DNA of 64,000 nt from Sipunculus nudus (taxonomy: Eukaryota; Annelida; Sipuncula; Golfingiida; Sipunculidae): positions 64,784,417-64,848,416 of the forward strand of contig CM049319.1 in the NCBI GenBank assembly GCA_026874595.1. The letters run 5' to 3'. Within the stretch, counting starts at the first letter, position 1; each line of letters starts with the position of its first letter. Made by a program: the position numbers and the translations under genes. Below the pieces are notes generated by a model. It did no database searches. It saw nothing but the letters and a program-made list of their open reading frames with translations, and was not told the DNA's origin. Shown here one piece after another: positions 12,278 to 23,638 of the stretch.

Positions 12278-13838
12278 ATTGTTGATGAAAAAATAAAGGT
12301 AAATTAAAAATATAAACAGTAAATAGAATACTGTCCTTTCAATCTAATACTGTCTTCGGGCTATTTATATTCTTGGGACCATAGTTACCCCTAGTTTTAT
12401 ATACTCCGTAAGACACTGAGAAAAGAACGCCCTTTATGTCTACTACAGGGTCCCTTTATGTATCTGTTATCAAGTTTATTTTATCATGTATAGTTTAACC
12501 TTAGATCAAGGGCTGCTTATCAACATCCATTCTGTTTGATAATGTGTAAATTTATGTGAGAGTTAATTTTCTTATTAGTCATGTATGGGATACAGTTGCA
12601 GAAATTATACCTGTATCATAAGGACAGATACTGCTGCTGTTCTGTTCCTTTAATATGTTCCATTCTTTGGTGGACACATCAAGCAACAAGCCATGTCATT
12701 ACCACAGAGACAACCCTCGCTCACTTTGTTTACAACATACTGGCATGAGTTATGCATGCAGTTATCACATACTAAGCATCCTAATATTAAGAATAGTAAC
12801 ATATACTTATGAACATTTGCTATTTAGGAAGGCCTGTGGCGCCACCTGTTGGACTTTCAGAGAATCATGCAGCTAATGAAAACTTATGCCCCCACGGGAG
12901 TTAGGGGTTGGGTAGCCGGCTAACAGCCACTAGACTAGTGGGCCCTACAGAAGGCTGCCCTCTGGGGCAGCCAGGGTATGGCTTCTTATTCACCCTGGGG
13001 TTGATTTAACGACAGTGTCGGCTACCCAGGTGAGGAACCACACACTTCTAAAGAGCAGTCATTCTACCTAGCCTGGTAAGTGTCTTTCACTTTCATTTCT
13101 AGTTTAAATAATAATAGCAGTTCTGATAATTTGAAGGTTTAGATTAAATTTGATTCCAGTAAAACAGCGTTGTTATATCTCTTTAAATTGTGCCAGTGCC
13201 TGTTGCCCAAGCCCAAATAAATGAGCAGCTACAAGATACTGTGTCTTACTATTACGCTAAGTAGGAATATGTGTATCAGAGCTTGTAAATGTCAAATGGA
13301 GTTATGTATTTGTTTAGTGAAGTTGAATTTCATGTCATTTAAGTTGATGGTTCACCTCTGATGTGTTTGGAATAAATCAGTGATATTCAAATGGCGTCTC
13401 TTTCTCTTGGTAAGCAACCCTGTGCACATGTTACAGTCTACTAGTAGCTGGATGCATTTTCTAAGACCAAACAGAAGAACCTGATAAGATGCTTATATGT
13501 GATGAGACATATATGAGACCCTGATTGCTTTGATCCAGTTTATGAAACTGCATAACAGCGCCTACAAACTGTGACATTTAAATACTTGTGTGAAGGATAT
13601 GTGTAGTTAAACTTTACACATCCTTTACACTGTTACACATCCATGGAAAAGACCAATGTGATGATTTACAGAATCTTGAACATGTTTGATCTGATTTCAA
13701 CATGCAGTGTCTATGAAAATACTCCTGGTAACCAGTTAGTAAATACATTTGCCTGCAAGAAGATATCTGATAGCAGGAGCAGCACTGAGCTTTGTTTTTC
13801 TCTGTGATCAGACTGATATATACCATGGAAGTATTATT
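12278..13838. repeat. 1.56-kb tandem duplication, copy 1
   Basis: The copy begins at GTTGATGAAAAAATAA-type text near 12281 and ends at GGAAGTATTATT near 13838. Copy 2 follows immediately with a 1558-bp offset. It contains a GC-richer core (about 12885-13060) with GGGTTGGGTAGCC, GGGGTTGATTTAACGACAG and TCGGCTACCCAGG, and a CTCF-like word at 12838. No frame survives in both copies, so I do not call a gene. Confidence 0.9.
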
Positions 13839-15393
13839 GTTGATGAAAAAATAATGGTATATTAAAAATATAAACAGTAAAATAAAATACTGTCCATTCA
13901 ATCTAATACCGTCTTCGGGCTATACATATTCTTGGGACCATAGTTACCCCTAGTTTTATATACTCCGTATGAATCTGAGAAAAGAGCGCCGATTATGCCT
14001 ACTACAGGGTCCCTTTATGTATCTGTTATCAAGTTTGTTATCATGTATAGTTTAACCTTAGATCAAGGGCTGCTTATCAACATCCATTCTGTTTGATAAT
14101 GTGTAAATTTATGTGAGAGTTATTTTTCTTATTAGTCATGTATGGGATACAGTTGCAGAAATTATTCCTGTATCATAAGGACAGATACCGCTGCTGTTCT
14201 TGTCCTTTCAGATGTTCCATTCTTTGGTGGAAACATCCAGCAACAAGCCATGTTGATACCACAGAGACAACCCTCGCTCGCTTGTTACAACACACTGGCA
14301 GGAGTTATGCATGCAGTTATCACATACTTAGCATCCTAATATAACATATACTTATGAACATTTGCTATTTAGGAAGGCCTGTGGCGCCACCTTGTGGACT
14401 TTCAGAGAATCATGCAGCTAATGAAAACTTATGCCCCCATGGTAGTTAGGGGTTGGGTAGCCAGCTAACAGCCACTAGCCTAGTGGGCCCTACAGAAGGC
14501 TGCCCTCTGGGGCGGCCAGGGTATGGCTTCTTATTCACCCTGGGGTTGATTTAACGACAGTGTCGGCTACCCAGGTGAGGAACCACACTTCTAAAGAGCA
14601 GTCATTCTACCTAGCCTGGTAAGTGTCTTTCACTTTCATTTCTAGTTTAAATAATAATTGCAGTTCTGATAATTTGAAGGTTTAGATTAAATTTGATTCC
14701 AGTAAAATGGCATTGTTTTATCTCTTTAAATTGTGCCAGTGCCTGTTGCCCAAGCCCAAATAAATGAGCAGCTACAAGATACTGTGTCTTACTATTACGC
14801 TAAGTAGGAATATGTGTATCAGAGCTTGTAAATGTCAAATGGGGTTATGTATTTGTTAAGTGAAGTTGAATTTCATGTCATTTAAGTTGATGGTTTACCT
14901 CTGATGTGTTTGGAATAAATCAGTGATATGCAAATGTCTTCACTTTCTCTTGGTAAGCAACCCTGTGCACATGTTAATGATGTTACAGTCAACTACTAGT
15001 AGCTGGATGCATTTTCTAAGAACGAACTGAAGAACCTGATGAGATGCTTATATGTGTTGAGACCTATATGAGACCCTGTTTGCTTTGATCCAGTTTATGA
15101 AACTGCATAACTGCGCCAACAAACTGTGACATTTAAATACTTGTGTGAAGGATATCTGTGTAGTTAAACTTTACACACTCTTTACACTGTTACACATCCT
15201 TGGAAAAGACCAATGTGATGATTTACAGAACCTTGAACATGTTTGATCTGATTTCAACATGCATTGTCTATGAACATACTCCAGGTAACCAGTTAGTAAA
15301 TACATTTGCCTCCGAAAAGATATCTGACGGCAGGAGCAGCACTGAGTTTGTTCTCTGTGATCAGACTGATATATACCATGGAAGTATTATTGT
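13839..15393. repeat. 1.56-kb tandem duplication, copy 2
   Basis: A near-identical head-to-tail copy of 12278-13838 with scattered substitutions and small indels. It ends at GGAAGTATTATTGT near 15393, where similarity stops. It includes the second copy of the GC-richer core (about 14440-14590) and of the CTCF-like word near 14382. Confidence 0.9.
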
Positions 15394-15776
15394 GTTTATC
15401 TATTTTAAATATTAGTATTCTTGTATCCTTATAGGGAATGATGTTTCACTGAATATTTTTTTTGTTCAAATGTGAAATATAATAGTAAGTAGATTAATTT
15501 GTTACATATAGTGTTTAATTGATTTTTTTAGAAAGCTCATGAATATAAGAAAATCTGAAAAAAAAGGTATTATTTTACAGGTTCTATAAACATTAGGTTG
15601 ATTTTGTATTCAGTTTAGTTTTTTCTTTACAACTTGGTAGTAGTTCTTCCTAAATTCCAAACAATAAACTACATATGCATGCAGGATATGGCCAACAATT
15701 TATTTATCAATAATTTGTATATACCTAGTTAAATGCATTTTTAACTTTTTATCTTTGACAGTTCATTTGTAATGTT

Positions 15777-16550
15777 CGTAATGTGAGATGTGCGAGAGTC
15801 ACCTGGTTGTATGTGAGATATGTGAGAGTCACCTGGATGTATATGAGATATGTGAGCCTCACTTGGATGCATGCAAGATATGTGAGAGTCACCAGGATGT
15901 ACGTGAGATATGTGGGAGTCACCTGGATGCATGCAAGACATGTGGGAGTCACCTGGATGTATGTGAGATATGTGAGAGTCACCTGGTTGTATGTGAGATA
16001 TGTGGGAGTCACCTGGATGCATGCAAGATATGTGAGAGTCACCTGGATGCATGTGAGATATTTGAGAGTCACCTTGATGCATGTGAGATATTTGAGAGTC
16101 ACCTGGATGTATGTGAGATGTGAACGTCACCTGGATGCATGCGAGATATGTGAGCATCACCTGGATGTATGTGAGATATGTGAGAGTCACCTGGATGTAT
16201 GTGAGATATGTGAGAGTCACCTGGATGTATGTGAGATATGTGAGAGTCACCTGGATGCATGTGAGATATGTGAGAGTCACCTGGATGTATGTGAGATATG
16301 TGAGAGTCACCTGGATGTATGTGAGAGTCACCTGGATGTATGTGAGATATGTGAGAGTCACCTGGATGTATGTGAGATATGTGAGAGTCACCTGGATGTA
16401 TGTGAGATATGTGAGAGTCACCTGGATGCATGTGAGATATGTGAGTCACCTGAATGCATGTGAGATATGTGAGAGTCACCTGGAATTATGTGAGATATGT
16501 GAGAGTCAGCTGGATGCATGTGAGATATGTGAGAGTCACCTGGTTGTATA
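15777..16550. repeat. 30-bp minisatellite, about 25 copies
   Basis: The unit GTCACCTGGATGTATGTGAG plus ATATGTGAGA repeats head to tail. Variants are mainly ATGTATGTG versus ATGCATGTG or ATGCATGCA. A few units are shortened, for example near 16325. The period is a multiple of three and the unit lacks stops in several frames, so long open frames appear on both strands. They are repeat artefacts. Confidence 0.95.
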
Positions 16551-18049
16551 TGAAGAAGATGAATACACACAGGGGAGTACTGAACTTGATGAATATGTTC
16601 TTAATTGTAGGTATAACCTATTTTCTTTCTGGATTTAACTTTACAATATCTCACACAGAAAAATGTGCCATAGCATCTTTTGTGTATCCTTTGTTATATG
16701 TTGTTTTAGTATGATCTGTCTTGCAAAAGTTGTATATACAATATTAATTTAAACTGACAATATTGTTCTTCTTTTCCAAGCTCACTCAAGTCCTTGTTCA
16801 TAAATGGAACCAAGCAAGAAATATCTTTGGGGTTACCAAATCGCATTCCTGTGTCTGTAGATATTAAATCTACTGTCTTTGGTAGATAAATATTCTTGCT
16901 ATTCTCCTTAGAAAATTTTTGTTCTCCCAAATAATCTTTAAATGAGATGAAATATCTTACAGAGGGAAAAAAAGTACTATGCTGGATAAAATATCTTGGA
17001 TTTTTTTTCTAGGTATTTCAAGATATTTTTCCTAGCATAAATTTCTTTTCTTGAGAAAAAAATCTCATTATATGCTAGATATATTTGCTGGCTATTCTCC
17101 CAAGCGAAAATATCTTATTTTGCATTTTTTTTGTTTTAAGAAAATTATTTTTGGCAGTGCATGATTTGTGCCCTATTATTTAAAGGACAGACCGATGGAC
17201 AAATTGATCACTACAGCTCAGATGACATTCAATCAACTGAGCTAAAACACATCCCATAGCCTATGTTTCGAAAAAATTTAAGGTACTGATTTTATATTTT
17301 TGCTAATAATTTGCAAAATTCTGATCGTATTGTTGGTATACAACTAAATCTTGGTTAAATGAAAATATATCCAGGTAAAGTGTACAGCTTCAACAATTTT
17401 TACAATTTTCATGTGAAGTGTGTCAAAATCTTTCCTGAATTTTTAAAAAAGTGCATTTAAAGCATTATGATTAGGCCAATTACTTCAAGAAATTACACAA
17501 TACTAACCTCATTTCTGGTATGTACATAGGAAATATAAAGAGGATTATTTATATTAAATATGATCAGATACATATCAGTGGTGTGACATTAGGCAGTCTT
17601 GAAGTGAACAATGAGTTTTTTTATGGAAAATTAAGGTTATTCCTTAATATCTCCAAGTAATGAAGTGGTAATGACCCAGTTTTTGGTAGATGATTCTGGG
17701 GACATCTTACTGCAGGCTGCATTTAGGATTTGTATTGGATCATAATGACTGGCGAAAGGTTACTGCTGATAGTTAGCTGAGCTAAAAAAATTGGTTTAAC
17801 AAAAGAATAACTGGTATGATTCAACTGAACAAATGTGTGAACTGCTGAACTGTCAACAAATTACCAAATGATGACATCACAAAATATTGTTTGCAAACAA
17901 TTCTAATATTCTTGACTGCTTGGCATACAATCTAAAAGACAACAGGTCGTTCTGATGTCCAAGGCTGTACCGGGAAAAATAATTAAATTAAATTGGAGAA
18001 GTGGCTGTAGGTAGAGTGGACTGATAGATGACAAGCTTCAGTGGACTTT
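16551..18049. other. Noncoding region with a decayed dispersed element
   Basis: The part at 17180-17760 resembles 41380-41950 and the inverted copies at 59720-61060. It shares GGACAGACCGATGGAC, CAGCTCAGATGAC, ACTGAGCTAAAA and blocks such as GGGGACATCTTAC. The text from about 16940 to 17165 is rich in AAGATATTTT words and ends in TTTTTGGCAGTGCA, a sequence of the kind often seen at MITE ends, but no matching second terminus was found. Confidence 0.5.
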
Positions 18050-20810
18050 TCTACCCACAGATGTAGTCATAATGACTGGGGAAAGGTTAGGTATCTGGAC
18101 TTTCTCAAGAAGGAAAGCAACAGCAATGGTAAGTAACTGGTTTCCTACCACCCACATGACTCGATGGACTAAGAAGGGCAAGCTCCAGATGTCTTTGTAA
18201 GCTCCAGATGTCTTTATCTTACAAAGGTGTGATAAAAAGGACCAGAATTCTGAGAAGGGAACGCAACATCCAGGAAGAAGAATGAGCTGCCTTATCTCAG
18301 GAGACCACATCTTGGCAAAGAGAGGAAAAACAAAAGCTGAGATTTTTGTACGAAGATGTGGTCAAAATGTTTGGAGAAAGGCCTGTCAGCTGGACTTCCT
18401 CAAACAGGAAAGAAACACTGAGAGTGAAGAAGTGAGTTCCAGTTCTCACAAGATCACATGCTTGTACTGAGAGAGGACAAACTACAGCTGACATCCCTGT
18501 GCAAAGATGTGATCAAACAGACTGGAGAAAGGCCAGTAAGTTGGACTTTCTCAAGAGGGAAAGCAACAGTGAGGGCAAAGAATGGAGTTTCAGTTTTCAC
18601 AAGATCACATGGGTGTACTGAGAGAGGACAAACTTCAGCTAATATTTCTGTGAAAAGATGTGATCAAAAGGATACGAGAGAGGCTTGGTGGTTGGGCTTT
18701 CTCAAGAGGAAAAGTAACAATGAGGAAGATTAATCAGTTGTCCACCCTTAAAAATGCAAAGTAGTGAGTAGATAGAGAGAGAATAAGCTTCAGTTGACTT
18801 TTTGGACAAAGATTTGGTTTGTTGATTGGAGAAGACCTCATCAGCCTTGTGGATGGACTGAGAGAGGACAAGCTTCAGCTTACATTTCTGTACAAAGATG
18901 TGATCAAAAAGACTGGAAAAGGCCTGTCAGCTGCACATTCTCAAGAGGAAAATCAACACTGAGGGTGAAGTTTTGGAATTTATTTCTCACAAAACAAAGT
19001 ATTTCGGTGGACTGAAAAAAGACAAGACTTGAGCTTACATTCCTGTACAAAGATGTGATAAAAAAATCTGGAGAAAGGCCAGCAAGTTTGACTTTCTCAA
19101 GAGTGAAACCAACACTGAGGGTGAAGACCGGAGTTTCAGTTTTTACAAGATCACATGGGTGTACTGAGAAAGGACAAACTTCAGCTGATATTTCTGTGAA
19201 AAGATGTGATCATAAGGATATGAGAAAGGCTTAGTAACTTGGCTTTCTCAAGAGGTTTGTGGTTTGTTGTTTGGAGAAGACCTCATCAGACTTGTAGATG
19301 GACTGAGAGAGGACAAGCTTCAGCTTACATTTCTGTACAAAGATGTGATCAAAAAGACTGAAAAAAGGCCTGTCAGCTGCACATTCTCAAGAGGGAAAGC
19401 AACATTGAGGGTGAAGAATTGTGTACACAAAACTAAGTGTATAGGTGGATTGAAAAAAAGGAAGGCTTGAGCTAACTTTCCTGTACAAAGAGGTGATTGA
19501 AAAGACTGGAGAAAGGCCTGTCAGTTTGACTTTCTCAAAAGTGAAAGCAACATTGAGGCTGAAGAAGGGAGTTTCAGTTTTTACAAGATCACATGGGTGT
19601 ACTGAGAGAGGACAAACTTCAGCTGATATTTCTGTGAAAAGATGTGATCATAAGGATATGAGAAAGGCTTAGTAACTTGGCTTTCTCAAGAGGTTTGTTG
19701 TTTGGAGAAGACCTCATCAGACTTGTAGATGGACTGAGAGAGGACAAGCTTCAGCTTACATCTCTGTACAAAGATGTGATCAAAAAGACTGGAAAAAAGG
19801 CCTGTCAGCTGCACATTCTCAAGAGGGAAAGCAACATTGAGGGTGAAGAATTGGAAGTCATTTCTCAAAAAATTAAGTGTATAGGTGGACTGAAAAAAAA
19901 GACAGGCTTGAGCTAACTTTCCTGTACAAAGAGGTGATTGAAAAGACAGGAGAAAGGTCTGTCAGTTTGACTTTCTCAAAAGTGAAAGCAACATTGAGGC
20001 TGAAGAAGGGAGTTTCAGTTTTTACAAGATCACATGGGTGTACTGAGAGAGGACAAACTTCAGCTGATATTTCTGTGAAAAGATGTGATCATAAGGATAC
20101 GAGAAAGGCTTAGTAACTTGGCTTTCTCAAGAGGTTTGTGGTTTGTTGTTTGGAGAAGACCTCATCAGACTTGTAGATGGACTGAGAGAGGACAAGCTTC
20201 AGCTTCCATCTCTGTACAAAGATGTGATCAAAAAGCCTGGAAAAAAGGCCTGTCAGCTGCACATTCTCAAGAGGGAAAGCAACATTGAGGGTGAAGAATT
20301 GTGTACACAAAACTAAGTGTATAGGTGGATTGAAAAAAAGGAAGGCTTGAGCTTACTTTCCTGTACAAAGAGGTGATTGAAAAGACTGGAGAAAGGCCTG
20401 TCAGTTTGACTTTCTCAAAAGTGAAAGCAACATTGAGGCTGAAGAAGGGAGTTTCAGTTTTTACAAGATCACATGGGTGTACTGAGAAAGGACAAACTTC
20501 AGCTGATATTTCTGTGAAAAGATGTGATCATAAGGATATGAGAAAGGCTTAGTAACTTGGCTTTCTCAAGAGGTTTGTGGTTTGTTGATTGGAGAAGACC
20601 TCATCAGACTTGTAGATGGACTGAGAGAGGACAAGCTTCAGCTTAAATTTCTGTACAAAAAGACTGAAAAAAGGCCTGTCAGCTGCACTTCTCACAAAAC
20701 CAAGTGTGTGGGTGGACTGGAAGAAGACAGACTTGAGCTGACATTCCTGTACAAAAATGTGATCAATAATAGTGGAGAAAGGCATGTCAGTTGGACTTTT
20801 ATAGCACAGA
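18050..20810. repeat. ~147-bp satellite with ~440-bp higher-order period
   Basis: Words such as GACTGAGAGAGGACAA, GATGTGATCAAAA and GGCCTGTCAGCTG recur every 130-150 bp. Groups of three form a higher-order unit: TTAGTAACTT recurs at 19231, 19669, 20110 and 20549, about 440 bp apart. Units before 18700 are more diverged, and isolated relatives sit at 21775-22080. Translated frames show a TGERPVSWTFSRGK-like phrase that recalls C2H2 zinc-finger linkers, but the Cys/His spacing is absent, so these are not zinc fingers. Confidence 0.9.
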
Positions 20811-21193
20811 AGAGAGCCAGGTTGTGTATAAATCATTCCTCTAATAAAAGGTTAGCCACAATAAGCGATAGAGCCGCGGTATATAAATGTTTTAACACAA
20901 CAATGAATACTTATCGCTCAAGAAAGTTAGGGGAGGAATCAGACTTGCATTTTCTATTCTGCAATGCACATTTTCTCTTGGGTCTCTCTGTTGCAACTGA
21001 GAAGATGCTGAAAAAATATTGAAAAGGATTCTGAAGAGCCTCTGGGCCATGACAAGGAAAGCTGTTTTGCATGGTTTAGCTCGTAATCAGTCTGCTACAA
21101 GCTGATACGCAAGAACAGCTTGGGATGTTTTTGGACAAAGATGAAATGACAAAAACCCAAATTAATGTCACCCGGCATCCGCAGAGTGGGGGA

Positions 21194-21400
21194 CAACAAG
21201 TGACCTATGGGTCATGATGCTCAGCCGACTGACATGTTGACAATATGTTCATGCACTGACACCTAATTAAGATTATGTAGATGGCATTATAGCTCATGGT
21301 TAAAAGACGGTTAAAAGATGGATGGACAGACATCTGGACAGCTATATTGACGTTTGAAAGCCAAAGAATTATCGCTATAGCTCAGATGACTTTCAGTCAA
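21194..21400 (+). mobile_element. Short copy of the CAGCTGAG-end element family
   Basis: It begins at ACAAGTGACCTATGGGTCAT with GCTCAGC just after. It ends in GATGGACAGAC, TATAGCTCAGATGAC and TTTCAGTCA. The same termini bound longer copies at 30117-30613 and 40069-41950. This copy is only about 200 bp and looks internally deleted. It has no coding sequence. Confidence 0.6.
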
Positions 21401-22295
21401 AATGTTGGACATCATCAATGCTACATGAAAATATATACTAAATATACCTGTAATAAATGATGGTTTAGAAGGTTGGTCCAAGAAATGGTTCATCATCTTT
21501 GGAATCTGTTGGAGATAGATTTCAATTGGAAAAGACACATGCAAACTATGCACAAGTGCAAGACAAATGTTCATAGCAAATAAAAAGCAGTATGTTTCTT
21601 AACTGTGTACACTCTGAAGGTATGTTTGTTTATGAGATTACAAATTGACTGTGAACATTTACTACACAGGCCCTACTCTAATAACTATTAATCAACACTG
21701 GCTAAACAAGAAAGAACATATTTTTAGTAAAGGAACAGTAATAAAGTCACAAATCAGTTGGATTACCTCACAAGACCATGTGAAGATTGACTGAGAGAAG
21801 AAAATCTGACATTTCTGTAAAAAGGAGTGATCAAAAGGACTGGAGAAAGACCTGTCAGCTGGACTTTCCCAAGAGGGAAAGCAACAGAAAGGTAGGTGGT
21901 ACCCCTAGAACTGGGTATATAATACAAGTGGTGGATTGAGAGAGAATAAGCATCATTTGGATTTTTTTAACAAAGATGTGGTTATAATGATTTGAGAAGA
22001 CGTCACTAGACCAGCCTTGTGGACGGACTGTGAGAGGACAAGCTTCTGCTAAGGTTTTTGTATGAGCATACAGCCAAAAAATCAAAGAAAATACCTGAAG
22101 TTTGGTTTTCAAAATAGATGTAACTGGACACACAAAAGCATTCCTACTGGCATTGCTTGTGAAGCTTGCTTTAGTAGCGAAGCCGTACAATGTCTGACTT
22201 TATTTCAGTAAACCAGTGTTGTTTTATTTCTTTAAATTGTGAAAGTGCAAGTTGCCAAGGGGCCAATTCCCCCCCCCCCCCCCCCCAATTAAGCA
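21401..22295. other. Spacer with outlying satellite units
   Basis: The part at 21775-22080 contains two or three diverged monomers related to 18050-20810 (GACTGGAGAAAGACCTGTCA, GACTGTGAGAGGACAAGC). A C homopolymer of about 18 bp lies at 22269-22286. The rest is unremarkable. Confidence 0.55.
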
Positions 22296-22299
22296 AACT

Positions 22300-22740
22300 A
22301 CAATTTACCAAAAGAGAGACCCAAAGAGACATTCATGAAAGGATTTACCATTCAGTCCTGTTGATGAGTGGGGCGTGCGATTTAGCCGAGTATGCCACTG
22401 GCAAGGTGAGTGGAATTCCAATAAAAATGTTAGTGGACAGTGGTTCTGCAGTGACACTAGTTAACAGCAAATTGTGGGCTTACACAAACTTAATGTGAGT
22501 TTATCAAAGGTCCCGTACCCTGTAGTGTCAGCTAATGGTCAGCCACTGCTCGTGGAGGGTGAAGCAGAGGTTGAGATTAAGGTGGCTGGGATATGTGAAA
22601 GACATAATATTATAGTTGTTCAGGATATAACACATGGCTGTGTCCAAGGAATCAACTTCCTTGAGAAACACTGAGTCATAGTGGATTTTTGGAAAAGGTG
22701 TCTGACAGGTGGGGGACAAAACATTTTGTTTAAATCATCC
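22300..22740 (+). pseudogene. Retrotransposon retropepsin (aspartic protease) fragment
   Basis: The translated text gives a retropepsin-like domain of an LTR-retrotransposon polyprotein, the protease that would cut Gag-Pol. The active-site motif is V-D-S-G-S-A with its Asp at 22436-22438, preceded by a GIPIKML-type strand. A later flap/strand region reads VPYPVVSANGQ and a final strand reads NIIVVQDI. The frame changes between about 22470 and 22498, and a TGA at 22672-22674 interrupts the C-terminal part. No reverse transcriptase, integrase or LTRs were found nearby, so this is a short dead relic. Gypsy-like origin is likely but not proven. Confidence 0.7.
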
Positions 22741-23634
22741 TGTGTCTTTGGTGATAAACCTAAGCCAGAGGACTGTCCTGTGTGTTATACAATGAGATTT
22801 CATGAAGATACAGCCACATGCAACCAGCAACATTACATCAGTTCCTCTTATTTCAAACATCAATTCACAGAAAAGGATATAGCACAACTGCTCATTTTAT
22901 CGGATACCCAATTAGAGCCAAAATAATTTGAGCAAGAGACCTTCTACATAAATGTGAATATGTGATTTTGGTAGGTCAACATAACCTTGGATGGACAAGC
23001 AAGACAGTATGTTAACCATACAGTCTAACAAGGCCAACAATGACTAGGCCAGCACAAATTTCATGAAGCACAAAGACAGATAGATCATATGAAGGTATAG
23101 TCAAGCCATCCACTAGGGATTTGGGCCATTTGTGTAAAAATAAAATTTTGTGAGCTTTGCTTGAAACATTTGCAGAAGGGAAACAGACTTTAAAAGCCAA
23201 TGCACATGTCGTGCAGCCTAATGCAATGACATCATGACTTGAAATCTACCAGACAGGAGATAACTGTATTTTCATGAATCAATAAGTTTCAATATATAAG
23301 TGACCACTGCTAGGTGGATTATAAGCACACTCATAGAAGCATGCATTGATTTGAACAACTTTGAACAAAGCTAGTGATAGCTGTAGATCATATGCCACCA
23401 GTAAACATAGGCAGTGGGAAAGAGCTCCATACAAAACCATACTTTAAACTGCTGGATGGAAAATGTTTGCTAAATTTTATAAGCTTTTCATTAGCAATTC
23501 TTTCTTTGACCTTGCACCATATGCAATGCAACTTTCTGGTACAGTCAGACATTCAATTTCTTTACTTGATGAAAACTTCTCATATTTCATAATCATTTAA
23601 GTTATTCAATTTGACATTTCAAATTTCATGACTA
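22741..23634. other. Spacer left of the piggyBac element
   Basis: The first 180 bp may be further decayed polyprotein from the retropepsin relic. After 22930 no gene or repeat was recognised up to the TTAA at 23635. Confidence 0.4.
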
Positions 23635-23638
23635 TTAA

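Noticed and set aside
15741-16638. Long open frames on both strands with a SHLDVCEICE-like or LTYLTYIQV-like repeat
   Set aside because: They arise from a 30-bp minisatellite whose period is a multiple of three; no start context, splice signals or domain supports coding.
18458-20300. Frames with TGERPVSW-like phrases suggesting C2H2 zinc fingers
   Set aside because: The Cys and His pairs are missing and frames break between units; the phrase is a satellite coincidence.
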